Below the pieces are notes generated by a model that saw nothing but the letters and a program-made list of their open reading frames with translations, made no database searches and was not told the origin of the DNA. The position numbers and the translations under genes were made by a program. Of a stretch of DNA of 64,000 nucleotides, positions 30,129 to 38,804 are shown one piece after another. This stretch comes from Williamsia muralis. Its GTDB lineage: Bacteria > Actinomycetota > Actinomycetes > Mycobacteriales > Mycobacteriaceae. The stretch's first letter is position 1, and every line of letters begins with the position of its first letter. The DNA lies in the NCBI RefSeq assembly GCF_002735905.1, contig NZ_PEBD01000004.1, positions 1,178,001 through 1,242,000 of the forward strand, in the 5' to 3' direction.

Positions 30129-31721
30129 GTGGCAGACAGCGAAGATACAGGTGTGGAATCAGCGGCTCCGCGACCGGTTCTGGTGGTCGATTTCGGGGCG
30201 CAGTACGCCCAGCTGATCGCGCGTCGCGTGCGCGAGGCCCGGATCTACTCCGAGGTGATTCCCCATACCGCCGACCTGGACGAGATCAAGGCGAAGAACC
30301 CGGTCGCGCTGATCCTGTCCGGAGGACCTGCGTCGGTCTATGCGGACGACGCACCGGGAATCGACGGCGATCTGTTCGACCTCGGCGTTCCGGTGTTCGG
30401 GATCTGTTACGGCTACCAGGCCATGGCGAATGCGCTGGGCGGCGTCGTGGCCAACACCGGCGGGCGCGAGTTCGGTCGCACCACGATGACCACTGAGGGC
30501 GGCGTGCTGCACTCGGGCACCCCGGCCCAACAGCCGGTGTGGATGAGCCACAACGACGCGGTCCAGGAACCGCCGCCCGGGTTCGAGGTCACGGCTTCGA
30601 CGGCGGGCGCCCCGGTGGCCGCATTCGAGAGCATCGAACGCCAGATGGCCGGTGTGCAGTACCACCCCGAGGTGATGCACACACCGCACGGTCAACAGAT
30701 CCTGACCCGTTTCCTGCATGAGGTCGCCGACCTCAAGCCCACCTGGACCGCGGCGAACATCGCCGATGCGCTCGTGGAGCAGGTCCGTCAACAGATCGGT
30801 GACGGCACCGCCATCTGTGGTCTGTCCGGCGGTGTCGACTCGGCGGTGGCTGCCGCGCTGGTACAGCGAGCCATCGGAGATCGGCTGACCTGTGTCTTCG
30901 TCGACCACGGATTGTTGCGGGCCGGCGAACGCGAGCAGGTTCAGCAGGACTTCGTGGCCGCTACCGGCGCTCGTCTGGTGACGGTTGACGCCGAGGAGAC
31001 GTTCCTGCGTGAGTTGGCAGGCGTCAGTGATCCGGAGACCAAACGCAAGATCATCGGCCGCGAGTTCATCCGCGCCTTCGAAGGAGCGGTGAGCGATGTA
31101 CTCGGCGACCGGGCAGCCGAAGGGGAGAAGGTCGACTTCCTCGTGCAGGGCACCTTGTACCCCGACGTCGTGGAGTCGGGGGGCGGAACCGGTACGGCGA
31201 ACATCAAGAGTCACCACAACGTCGGTGGCCTGCCAGAGGATCTCGAGTTCAGCCTGGTGGAGCCACTGCGCCTGCTGTTCAAAGACGAGGTCCGGGCTGT
31301 CGGGCGTGAGTTGGGTCTGCCGGAGGAAATCGTCGGACGCCAGCCCTTCCCGGGTCCGGGCCTGGCGATCCGGATCGTCGGCGAGGTCACCGCAGACCGT
31401 CTCGAACTCCTCCGAAAGGCTGATCTGATCACCCGTGAGGAACTGACCTCCGCCGGTTTGGATCACCAGATCTGGCAGTGTCCGGTGGTTCTGCTCGCCG
31501 ACGTGCGCAGTGTGGGTGTGCAGGGCGACGGCCGCACGTACGGTCATCCGATCGTGTTGCGTCCGGTGTCGAGTGAAGATGCGATGACGGCCGACTGGAC
31601 CCGTATTCCTTACGAGGTGCTCGAACAGATCTCGACACGGATCACCAACGAGGTGCCTGAGGTGAATCGGGTGGTACTCGACGTCACCAGCAAGCCCCCG
31701 GGCACCATCGAATGGGAGTAG
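30129..31721 (+). CDS. guaA: GMP synthase (glutamine-hydrolysing)
   Basis: A 530-residue enzyme converting XMP to GMP. The class I amidotransferase domain (residues 15-205) has LSGGPASVY, the nucleophile Cys in [11 protein letters not shown] and the His/Glu pair in VQYHPEV. The ATP-pyrophosphatase domain begins at [14 protein letters not shown] (PP-loop, about 237). The C-terminal dimerisation domain contains [13 protein letters not shown] and ends KPPGTIEWE as in the family. Start GTG, with the candidate -10 box immediately upstream. Completes the guaB-guaB3-choD-guaA order of mycobacteria. Confidence 0.97.
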   Translation: MADSEDTGVESAAPRPVLVVDFGAQYAQLIARRVREARIYSEVIPHTADLDEIKAKNPVALILSGGPASVYADDAPGIDGDLFDLGVPVFGICYGYQAMANALGGVVANTGGREFGRTTMTTEGGVLHSGTPAQQPVWMSHNDAVQEPPPGFEVTASTAGAPVAAFESIERQMAGVQYHPEVMHTPHGQQILTRFLHEVADLKPTWTAANIADALVEQVRQQIGDGTAICGLSGGVDSAVAAALVQRAIGDRLTCVFVDHGLLRAGEREQVQQDFVAATGARLVTVDAEETFLRELAGVSDPETKRKIIGREFIRAFEGAVSDVLGDRAAEGEKVDFLVQGTLYPDVVESGGGTGTANIKSHHNVGGLPEDLEFSLVEPLRLLFKDEVRAVGRELGLPEEIVGRQPFPGPGLAIRIVGEVTADRLELLRKADLITREELTSAGLDHQIWQCPVVLLADVRSVGVQGDGRTYGHPIVLRPVSSEDAMTADWTRIPYEVLEQISTRITNEVPEVNRVVLDVTSKPPGTIEWE

Positions 31722-32117
31722 GTTCGCGCTCACCCGCCTGGGCGCGATGGGTTCCATTCGTCGATGTGAATCAGTAGTTTCACTCTCGTATGGGATTTTC
31801 CCATCCATTCGTTCTGAATCGGATGTCCAGCCCTTCTTTTAGGCCTGCCACCAGCGCGCATTTCAATGTTTGATTTGTATCTGCCTATTGTGAACATGCT
31901 GACAAATCAATCGGAGTGATCGCCTGGGGCAACCCTAAATCGACTCCGTGCTACGTTTGCAAAAGTAATGGTGGGTGCGAGCGGGGTCGTATCACCGAAT
32001 TGTCGAATCGGCCTCGTTTGTGAATTCACCATTCTGGCTACAAGGTGAAGTACACGGTTCATATGTGGGACACAACACGTTTGTGTTGTATGTCCGCGAA
32101 CAGGTTGGGGGCATCAG
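31722..32117. other. AT-richer intergenic region with no supported gene
   Basis: 396 bases after guaA, visibly poorer in G+C than the flanks. A short hairpin ATGGGA-TTT-TCCCAT lies at about 31789-31803 but without a U-tract. The end contains GGGGG 5 bases before the next start, a plausible ribosome-binding site. No RNA gene was recognised. The composition suggests acquired DNA or a long regulatory leader for the methyltransferase. Confidence 0.45.
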
Positions 32118-32792
32118 ATGGCGATCATGAGCGGCAACAATTCGGTCAAAGAACGTTGGTCTCTTCTTCGAATCGAAGACCATGACCACATTGCATCGGA
32201 TTCGAAACATTGGAATTTCAACACCCACTACTACCCATTCATCGAGCGTTCGCTGCAAGGCCGAGCAGAGTCGGTGCTCGACGTCGGCTCGGGTGAGGGA
32301 ATGCTGACCCGGCTTCTGCGCCGATCCATACCGCACGTGGTCGGGATCGACTCCGACGAGGCGAGCGTCGACATGGCGGCGGCGAAGTCGGACGACATCG
32401 ACTACATCTGGGGCGACGTCCTCAGGCATCCGTTCGAACCAGAGTCTTTCGATGCGGTCGTCTCGGTGGCGACACTGCATCACATGGAGCCCCGTCAGGG
32501 CCTGCGGCGCATCGGACAACTCATCCGCCCTGGGGGAACGCTTGTCGTGATCGGCTGCGCCGGCAGTGAAGGCCTGCGCGATCGTGCGTTGGATTATGTG
32601 TCCACTGTGGCCGCGGGCGCCGCGGTGGCGCGGCGAAACGTGTGGAAACAGCCGTCGCCGATTGTGTGGCCGCCACCGGTCTCGTATCGGGAAATGCGCA
32701 CCCATGCGTCCGAACTCCTGCCCGGATCACGCTTTCGGCGCGAATTGCTCTTCCGCTATTCGATCACGTGGACAAAGCCGCTTTCTCGGTGA
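32118..32792 (+). CDS. Class I SAM-dependent methyltransferase
   Basis: A 224-residue enzyme. Motif I is VLDVGSGEGMLTRLL (about residues 54-68); VVGIDSDEASVDMA is post-I, DYIWGDVLRHPF is motif II, FDAVVSVATLHHME motif III, and LIRPGGTLVVIG motif IV. The N-terminal 45 residues (HIASDSKHWNFNTHYYPFIE) form a family-specific cap. The C-terminal stretch (ALDYVSTVAAGAAVARR...WKQPSPIVWPPPVSY) resembles small actinobacterial methyltransferases of the UbiE-like group. Substrate unknown. It stands alone after an AT-richer gap, possibly a horizontally acquired gene. Confidence 0.85.
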   Translation: MAIMSGNNSVKERWSLLRIEDHDHIASDSKHWNFNTHYYPFIERSLQGRAESVLDVGSGEGMLTRLLRRSIPHVVGIDSDEASVDMAAAKSDDIDYIWGDVLRHPFEPESFDAVVSVATLHHMEPRQGLRRIGQLIRPGGTLVVIGCAGSEGLRDRALDYVSTVAAGAAVARRNVWKQPSPIVWPPPVSYREMRTHASELLPGSRFRRELLFRYSITWTKPLSR

Positions 32793-32844
32793 ATCGACGC
32801 ATCGATCCGGCCGCTGCTGCGCGGTCGGATCGATGCGACTACTG

Positions 32845-33060
32845 CTACGTGGTCGTTTCGTTCTCAGACACCCCGGGCAGCTTTTTCTTTTCTCTGCCTC
32901 CGCTGAAGATCAGGATGAGTCCCACCCCGACAGCAACGGCGAGCGCGATCCACATCGTCGAATCCGAGCCGTTGAGTTCGGGGCCGCCCGCGATGGCCCA
33001 CAAGGCCACCAATAGTCCGGCAATTCCGGTCACGGCTTGAAATGGTGCGAACCTAGTCAC
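32845..33060 (-). CDS. Small two-helix membrane protein of the PspC operon
   Basis: A 71-residue protein, start at GTG 33060 with GGAGG 7-8 bases upstream and overlap with the preceding gene's end. Two hydrophobic segments (AVTGIAGLLVALWAIAGG and MWIALAVAVGVGLILIFSGG) are joined by a short loop and followed by a basic tail (REKKKLPG). No family recognised. Translational coupling to the PspC-domain gene suggests it is an accessory subunit of the envelope-stress module. Confidence 0.7.
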   Translation of the reverse strand: MTRFAPFQAVTGIAGLLVALWAIAGGPELNGSDSTMWIALAVAVGVGLILIFSGGREKKKLPGVSENETTT

Positions 33061-34390
33061 GGATGACCTCCACATTTCCGATGGTCGAATGCGCGTCGAT
33101 GGTCAGCACCGGACCTTGTGATCCATCAGGTCCGCCCTCGAGGCCTTCGGGGCATTTGACCTGTCCGATGGCCACTTCACAATCGGCGCGCAGGTTCATG
33201 TTCTCGGGCGCGATGATCTTGAAATCGCCGACACCCATGTCGATCGTCACCTTCTTGTCGGCGTCGAGTTCGAGCGCGGTCAGGTCGAGTCGTGCCGAAC
33301 CCATCGTCAGCGAGTACTGCTCCTGGAGGTCGGCGACCGAGAGCGGCTTCCAGTCGCGGTCGCCGATGCCACCCTCGGGCAAGTTCACGTTGCCGATCAC
33401 CGTGGCGATCACCACGAACCCGGCGAGGGGAATGGCGATCGGGATCAGGCCACCGCCCTTACGGATGAATGCTCCGATGACCAATCCGCCTGCGACCACG
33501 GCCAACGCGATGGCCCCGACCCGTGCCGGACCGAACCAATCCACCTCCGTGCCGATAGCCGCCGCGACCGCTGCGACGATGACCGCGATACCGAGCACCA
33601 CCGGGGTGAAGCGTGATGACGGTGTGCGCTCCACCGGCGACGACGGTTCCGGTAGATCCCAGGCGAAAGGCGCCGCGCCCAGTGGGTCCCATGAAGGTGG
33701 GGTCGGGAGAGGCGGTTCGACATCGGAGTCCGCCTCCTCACCATCAGGTGTCTGCGTCGCGTCGGCCGCCGTCGCCGGTGGGTCCTCCTTGAGCCAGGCG
33801 CGGGGAGTCCAGCTCTGGAAATGCCCGCCCGCAGCGGGGGTGTGCACACCTGTGGCGGTCTGCCACCACGAACCGCCTGCGGTGACCGGATCGCCGACAG
33901 CCTGTTGCCCTAACGTGTCGGCGCTCGTACCGGGCTCGGGGGCCGGCGTGCGCTGGTAGAGCAACCACCAGCCCAGCATCATCAGCGCCAGGCCGAGGAG
34001 GCCACCACTGCTCCACGCGAGATGGGGCCCGGCGATCAAGGCCACGACGGCCACGACGGCCACTGCGACAACGGTCGGCGGGTGAGATGAGGCATGGCGC
34101 ATCCCATGCCGAAAGCGGTTGGCGCGCATCGCGGTGTCCGGAGACGACTGCGCAGGAGCACCTTCGGGCAGCACGATCCACGCAGCGATGTAGAGCAGGA
34201 TGCCTGCACCGCCGAACAGTGCCGAGACGATGAACGCCACCTTCACGAGTGTGGGGTCGACCTTGTACCGGACACCGATCCCGGTGCACACGCCGCCGAT
34301 CGTCGAACCCGACGCCGCACGTGCCGGGCGCGTTCGCCACATGTTCTGCAGTACTTCGGCATTGATGGTGGGACTGGATGCAGCATTCAT
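33053..34390 (-). CDS. PspC-domain membrane protein with C-terminal LiaF-like domain (EsrI-like)
   Basis: About 445 residues from ATG 34390 (MNAASSPTINAEVL); an in-frame extension to 34516 runs through the tandem repeats and is less likely. The PspC domain lies at residues about 20-85 (GSTIGGVCTGIGVRYKVDPTLVKVAF, ILLYIAAWIVLPEG). Two helices follow near 105-150, then a Pro-rich linker, three further helices (VVLGIAVIVAAVAAAIG, GAIALAVVAGGLVIG, IPLAGFVVIATVIGNV) and a C-terminal beta-rich domain like LiaF (LTMGSARLDLTALELDADKKVTIDMG). In Corynebacterium glutamicum such a protein (EsrI) restrains the EsrSR two-component system. Here the histidine kinase and regulator genes are divergent, fitting that three-part system. 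Confidence 0.85.
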   Translation of the reverse strand: MNAASSPTINAEVLQNMWRTRPARAASGSTIGGVCTGIGVRYKVDPTLVKVAFIVSALFGGAGILLYIAAWIVLPEGAPAQSSPDTAMRANRFRHGMRHASSHPPTVVAVAVVAVVALIAGPHLAWSSGGLLGLALMMLGWWLLYQRTPAPEPGTSADTLGQQAVGDPVTAGGSWWQTATGVHTPAAGGHFQSWTPRAWLKEDPPATAADATQTPDGEEADSDVEPPLPTPPSWDPLGAAPFAWDLPEPSSPVERTPSSRFTPVVLGIAVIVAAVAAAIGTEVDWFGPARVGAIALAVVAGGLVIGAFIRKGGGLIPIAIPLAGFVVIATVIGNVNLPEGGIGDRDWKPLSVADLQEQYSLTMGSARLDLTALELDADKKVTIDMGVGDFKIIAPENMNLRADCEVAIGQVKCPEGLEGGPDGSQGPVLTIDAHSTIGNVEVIRD

Positions 34391-34478
34391 GGTCGAACTC
34401 CGCTTCGCTTCGTGCTGGGGACTTCTGGTCGAGCTCCGCTTCGCTTCGTCGGGAGTGATGGTCGAGCTTCGCTTCGTC
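34390..34478. repeat. Three tandem repeats near the PspC start
   Basis: Copies of TGGTCGARCTCCGCTTCGCT(TCGT) at 34390-34413 and 34426-34449, and a shortened copy at 34459-34478. Spacings are 36 and 33 bases, both multiples of three. Read in the PspC frame they encode repeated EAKRSST peptides. They lie in the divergent promoter region of the PspC gene and the histidine kinase gene. Confidence 0.8.
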
Positions 34479-34577
34479 TTCGGGACATCTCCACTCATGT
34501 GTTCAATACTGATCACGGGTCGGGCACCGCACCATCGGGATTCACCCTGATCTGCTCCCTGGAATCACATCTGGGGA

Positions 34578-35861
34578 TTGTCCCTGATGTGTGCGACCGC
34601 GGGCGCGTGCCACTATCGACTGGTGCCAACAGTCGAACGTGTCCACCGCCGCGATGGTGGCCGTGTCATCGGCGGGGTCGCCGGAGGCGTGGCCGACCAC
34701 CTCGGAGTGGACGCCTTTCGGGTGCGCGTGGTGTTCGTCGTGCTCAGCGCACTGGCCGGGGCCGGCGTGTGCGCCTACGGTCTGCTCTGGTTCATGTGCC
34801 CGCCGGGTACCGACACCGAACCGCCGACCTCCTCCGAACGGCGGCAGGGAATCGGCCTGGCGATCGTCGGCGTGGTCGCAGTGGTGTCGGTGGGGTTCGT
34901 GGCCTCAGGCACCCCCGCGCAATTCCTCATCCCGCTGGTGGTGGTGGCGGTCGGCGCATCACTTGTCTGGCGCGAACTCGATTCGACATGGAGGCCCAGG
35001 TCCGCGTCGGCCCGGGCGATCACCTGGACCCGAATCGCCGGTGGCGCAACGCTGGTGGTGATCGGCCTGGTGGTGGTGGTGCTGGCCGGGAACAACCGGA
35101 TCGGCGGGTTGAGTACCACGTTGCTGGCCGTCGCCGCGACGGTGCTGGGTGTGCTGCTGCTGACGATCCCGTTGTGGTTGCGGATGGCCCGGATGCTGGG
35201 GGCCGAACGCGCCGCACGCATCCGCAATGCCGAACGGGAAGAGATCGCCGCGCACCTCCACGATTCTGTGCTGCAGACCCTGGCGCTGATCCAGAAGCGG
35301 TCGGGACATGCCGAAGAGGTGCAGCGCCTGGCGCGGAGTCAGGAACGCGAACTGCGCCGCTACCTGTTCGAAGGTGAAGGGCAGCAGAGCGATTCGCTGA
35401 CCACCGCACTCAAGGCCGTGGCCGCCGAGGTCGAAGACCACTACGGCGTCGAAGTGGAGGTGGTGACCGTCGGCGACGTCACGGCCGATGATCCCTCCTG
35501 GAGTGGCGATCACCGTCGATGGGCTGCGCTGATCGCGGCGACGCGGGAGGCACTTGTCAACGCCGCCAAACACTCCGGGGAACGCTCGGTTGATGTGTAC
35601 GCCGAGGTGGAGAGCTCGCAGGTGGAGGTGTTCGTCCGCGACCGTGGCGTCGGCTTCGACCCCGACCAGGTACCAGAAGATCGCCGCGGGGTGTCGGGGT
35701 CGATCAAGGCGCGGGTGCAGCGGCACGGCGGTAGCGTTGAGATCAAGTCGGCCGCCGGTCGAGGGGTTGATGTCCGGATGTCGATGCCGCGTGGCGGCGA
35801 GACGCCGTCGGTCACGGACCTCGGTGAGGACGCCGGTTCCGAATCGGATGCGGTGAATTAG
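34578..35861 (+). CDS. PspC-domain sensor histidine kinase (EsrS-like)
   Basis: Up to 427 residues; true start may be GTG 34623 (VPTVERVHRRDGG). An N-terminal PspC domain (GRVIGGVAGGVADHLGVDAFRVRVVF... LLWFMCPPG) is followed by four hydrophobic segments (residues about 95-205). The HisKA_3 dimerisation helix contains the phospho-acceptor in EREEIAAHLHDSVLQTLALI near 235, and the ATPase domain has EALVNAAKHSG (N box) and VFVRDRGVGFDP (G1 box). The fused PspC sensor and HisKA_3 class match EsrS-type kinases. Cognate regulator follows 12 bases later. Confidence 0.9.
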   Translation: MSLMCATAGACHYRLVPTVERVHRRDGGRVIGGVAGGVADHLGVDAFRVRVVFVVLSALAGAGVCAYGLLWFMCPPGTDTEPPTSSERRQGIGLAIVGVVAVVSVGFVASGTPAQFLIPLVVVAVGASLVWRELDSTWRPRSASARAITWTRIAGGATLVVIGLVVVVLAGNNRIGGLSTTLLAVAATVLGVLLLTIPLWLRMARMLGAERAARIRNAEREEIAAHLHDSVLQTLALIQKRSGHAEEVQRLARSQERELRRYLFEGEGQQSDSLTTALKAVAAEVEDHYGVEVEVVTVGDVTADDPSWSGDHRRWAALIAATREALVNAAKHSGERSVDVYAEVESSQVEVFVRDRGVGFDPDQVPEDRRGVSGSIKARVQRHGGSVEIKSAAGRGVDVRMSMPRGGETPSVTDLGEDAGSESDAVN

Positions 35862-35873
35862 AGAGTTGGGGCG

Positions 35874-36545
35874 ATGACCGGCCGAAGTGAGCCATACCGG
35901 GTGTTTCTTGTGGATGACCACGGTGTCTTCCGCTCTGGCGTACGAGCGGAGCTGGCCTCGGAGACCGACATGGCCGTGGTCGGGGAGGCAGGGGCGGTCG
36001 GCGATGCGATCGCGGGCATCCTCCAGTCGTCACCGGACGTGGTGTTGCTCGATGTGCACATGCCTGCCGGTGGGGGGATCGCGGTGCTGCGAGGTGTCGC
36101 CGACGCCGCACCGCAGAAGTCGCCCGTCTTCCTGGCGCTGAGTGTGTCCGACGCCGCCGAAGACGTCATCGCCACCATTCGCGCGGGTGCCCGCGGCTAT
36201 GTCACCAAGACGATCGGCGGCTCGGAATTGGCCGACTCCGTGCGCCGGGTCGCAGACGGGGACGCCGTGTTCAGTCCGCGTCTGGCCGGATTCGTGCTCG
36301 ATTCGTTCACCGGGAAATCGCCCGTGCCGGAACCACATCTGGATCCGGAACTCGATTCGCTGACTCCACGCGAGATGGAGGTCCTGCGGCTGCTGGCCCG
36401 GGGGTTCACGTATCGGGAGATCGCCGAAGACCTCGTTATCTCCATCAAGACGGTGGAGACCCACGCGTCCAATGTCCTGCGCAAGACCCAGCAGTCCAAT
36501 CGCAACGCACTCACCAGGTGGGCCGCCAACCGGCACATCAGCTAG
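35874..36545 (+). CDS. NarL/LuxR-family response regulator (EsrR-like)
   Basis: A 223-residue regulator. The receiver domain (residues about 8-125) has the acidic pair in FLVDDHGVF, the phosphorylatable Asp in VVLLDVHMPAGGG near 60, Ser in FLALSVSD and Lys in GYVTKTIGG. The LuxR helix-turn-helix is LTPREMEVLRLLARGFTYRE... SIKTVETHASNVLRK (about 163-215). It follows the PspC-kinase gene closely, so they form one operon. Expected to drive cell-envelope stress genes, likely including the divergent PspC gene. Confidence 0.93.
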   Translation: MTGRSEPYRVFLVDDHGVFRSGVRAELASETDMAVVGEAGAVGDAIAGILQSSPDVVLLDVHMPAGGGIAVLRGVADAAPQKSPVFLALSVSDAAEDVIATIRAGARGYVTKTIGGSELADSVRRVADGDAVFSPRLAGFVLDSFTGKSPVPEPHLDPELDSLTPREMEVLRLLARGFTYREIAEDLVISIKTVETHASNVLRKTQQSNRNALTRWAANRHIS

Positions 36546-36614
36546 TGCCGACGGGCGCCGTGTGTGCGGCGCACTGATCCGAACCGGTGCGTAGGGCTCG
36601 AGGCGACGCGTGGT

Positions 36615-37796
36615 CTAGCGGAGCAGTGCGATGAGGGTGACCGCGATGGCGGCGAGCACCACGAACGCCAGGAACACCGCGGCGGCGAGAGCTGCGTGGC
36701 GGGGCGGATCGGTCTTCCCGGGTGGTTGGTCAAATCCGGAGAACACCGGCCGTGAGTGCTGGGTGACCTGCCAGGACTCGCCGACACCCGAGGTCGGGTG
36801 GGCCCGCCCGACAGTGGTCGGTCCGTGAGCCGCCGGGAGACCTGACTCGGTGGTGGTCGGGATGCGCCGGGTGGGTGGCCGCGGAGGGAGAGGCGCGGTT
36901 CGTCGATCCAGCGGACTGGTGAGGATCTGTGCGGTGTTGCCGGCATCGCCCGCGGCGATCTGGGCAAGCCGATCGCGGATCCCGGCCATCGTCGGCCGGC
37001 GGGCCGGACTCGGCTCGAGCATGGCGAGCAGAGCGCCCTCGAGGGCTCCGGCCCGCTGGGGTCGGATGATCTCGCCGCGGGCGACCTTGTGCAGCAGCAC
37101 CAGGGAGTTCTCGTCGAGCCCGAACGGCGGCTGACCTTCCACGCAGGTGTAGAGGGTGGAGCCGAGCGAGTAGACGTCGGAGGCCTCCGTCGGATCTTCG
37201 CCGCGGGCGACCTCGGGAGCGAAGTACGCCGGGGTACCGGTGATCACTCCGGTCTGGGTGAGCTGTACATCGTCCTTGGACCGCGAGATCCCGAAATCGG
37301 TCAGCTTCACCAGCCCGGCGTTGCGTCCTTCTGCGATGAGGATGTTGCCCGGCTTGATGTCGCGGTGCATGATGCCTGCGTTGTGGGCCTCGGCCATGGC
37401 GTCGGCCACCTGGGCGCCGATCTGGGCCACCTGCTTGACGGGCATGGTGCCGGCCTGATGGAGGATCTCGGCGATGCTGCGCGAGGGCAGGTATTCCATC
37501 ACCAACCAGGGCTCACCGGCGTCGAGTGCCACATCGTGCATGGCGATGGCGTTGCGATGACTCAGCCGGGCCGCGATCCGGCCCTCGCGCATGGCTCGCT
37601 GTCGCATCTCGGCGGCGGAGTCCTCGGTCATGCCGGCCACCGACAACACCTGCTTGATGGCGACCTGCCGGTCGAGGAGGGTGTCGTGCGCCAACCAGAC
37701 GGCGCCCATGCCACCGCCACCGATCTTCGAGCGCAGACGGTACCGCCCGGCAACCAGATAATCGGGGCCGGGAACGCGGTAGGAAGAGGCGCTCAT
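36615..37796 (-). CDS. Serine/threonine protein kinase with C-terminal membrane anchor
   Basis: A 393-residue Hanks-type kinase. Residues 15-275 hold the kinase domain: glycine loop IGGGGMGAVWLAHD, catalytic Lys in VAIKQVL, HRDIKPGNIL, DFGIS, and the activation segment ending GTPAYFAPEVARGE. A Pro-rich linker (about 290-360) leads to a single C-terminal helix (AALAAAVFLAFVVLAAIAVTLIAL) that ends the protein with only a few residues outside, so there is no extracellular sensor domain. Divergent from imuA'. Substrates are not apparent; the neighbouring EsrSR-like system is a possible target by context only. Confidence 0.93.
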   Translation of the reverse strand: MSASSYRVPGPDYLVAGRYRLRSKIGGGGMGAVWLAHDTLLDRQVAIKQVLSVAGMTEDSAAEMRQRAMREGRIAARLSHRNAIAMHDVALDAGEPWLVMEYLPSRSIAEILHQAGTMPVKQVAQIGAQVADAMAEAHNAGIMHRDIKPGNILIAEGRNAGLVKLTDFGISRSKDDVQLTQTGVITGTPAYFAPEVARGEDPTEASDVYSLGSTLYTCVEGQPPFGLDENSLVLLHKVARGEIIRPQRAGALEGALLAMLEPSPARRPTMAGIRDRLAQIAAGDAGNTAQILTSPLDRRTAPLPPRPPTRRIPTTTESGLPAAHGPTTVGRAHPTSGVGESWQVTQHSRPVFSGFDQPPGKTDPPRHAALAAAVFLAFVVLAAIAVTLIALLR

Positions 37797-37920
37797 TGGT
37801 CTGACCTTAGTGGACTCCTGAGACTGGAGTGGGTGGTGTGCCGGGCGAGGACGACTCGCCCGGACGACGCGCCGAGGCGTATTGACGCTTGTCGGAGTGC
37901 TGACCTACATTCGAAAAGAA

Positions 37921-37936
37921 TCGAAAATGTGTTCGA
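37921..37936. promoter_or_regulatory. SOS (LexA) box upstream of imuA'
   Basis: TCGAAAATGTGTTCGA differs from the mycobacterial SOS consensus TCGAAC-n4-GTTCGA by one base. It lies 68 bases before the imuA' start. A related palindromic stretch TTCGA-n6-TCGAA is just upstream. The same variant sits before dnaE2 in this window. Confidence 0.9.
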
Positions 37937-38003
37937 GTCAGACCGGTGGTTGCAACTTCCCTGCGCCACTTCCTCCTTGGTGGGGAGTATGGACAGGGGT
38001 GCG

Positions 38004-38804
38004 ATGCAGACCATGGAGACAGCTCCGGACAAGGCGCAGAAGCTGGCGATGTTGCGGCAGACCCTCGCTGCTGCCACCACTCGATCAAAGCCCGAATCCG
38101 TTGTGCCACAAAGACAGATGTCGGCGGTTGTCAATGAGCAGGAGAAGTACACCGACCGCGAGAGGCTGGCTGTCCCGCCGGCTCTCGAACGGGTGCTCCC
38201 CGGTGCCGGGCTGATTCGTGGTCAGGTGTTGGCCTTGGAGGGTGCACGGTCGCTGTTGTTGTCGCTGATCGCACAGGTCAGTGCCGACGGCGGTCATGTG
38301 GCGGTCATCGGTCAGCCGCAGCTGTGTCTGCTCGCGGCGGTCGAGATGGGGGCCGACCTGTCCCGGATCGCGGTAATACCCGACCCCGGGCCAGATCCGG
38401 TGGAGATCGCCGCGGTGCTGCTCGATGGACTCGACCTGGTGGTGGTGGGCCTCGGTGGTATCTCGGTGCCACCCTCGCGCAGCCGGGTGGTGATGGCCCG
38501 CGCTCGTAGCAAGGGCGCGGTGCTGGTGGTCACCGACGGCACGTGGTCGGGAGCACATGTGAAGTTGCAGTCGCGGGTCTGTGCGTACCGGCATCAGCCC
38601 ACCGCCCACCAGCCTTCTGCTGTGCGGCGTGGTTACGGCCGACTCGGAGGTGTATCACTCGCGGTCCGTTCACACGGACGCGGATTCGCCGGAGCCGATA
38701 CCCGGCTGGACGTGATGCATTGCGGCGACCGGGTGCAGCTCGTCGATGTGGTCGACTCCCAGAGCAATTCGTACGATGCTCCTTCGCTGCCGGTGGCGTT
38801 GTAG
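38004..38804 (+). CDS. imuA': SOS mutagenesis protein ImuA' (RecA-like accessory)
   Basis: A 266-residue protein. ATG 38004 has ACAGGGG upstream; ATG 37989 or 38013 are alternatives, and the long reading back through the kinase gene is rejected. The RecA-like fold is seen in ALERVLPGAGLIRGQVLALEGARSLLLSLIAQ (degenerate P-loop: no GKT/S) and VAVIGQPQLCLLAAVEMGADLSRIAVIPDPGPDP. It belongs to the mutasome in which ImuA' and ImuB act with DnaE2 in translesion synthesis and induced mutagenesis. Stop abuts imuB directly (TAGATG), and an SOS box precedes the gene. Confidence 0.9.
   Translation: MQTMETAPDKAQKLAMLRQTLAAATTRSKPESVVPQRQMSAVVNEQEKYTDRERLAVPPALERVLPGAGLIRGQVLALEGARSLLLSLIAQVSADGGHVAVIGQPQLCLLAAVEMGADLSRIAVIPDPGPDPVEIAAVLLDGLDLVVVGLGGISVPPSRSRVVMARARSKGAVLVVTDGTWSGAHVKLQSRVCAYRHQPTAHQPSAVRRGYGRLGGVSLAVRSHGRGFAGADTRLDVMHCGDRVQLVDVVDSQSNSYDAPSLPVAL

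Noticed and set aside
37932-37945. tRNA T-loop-like GTTCGAGTC
   Set aside because: It is part of the SOS box; no cloverleaf can be drawn around it. No other tRNA-like segment was found.
37089-38003. Long N-terminal extension of ImuA' to 571 residues
   Set aside because: It overlaps the kinase gene on the other strand and the SOS box; ImuA' homology starts near 38004.
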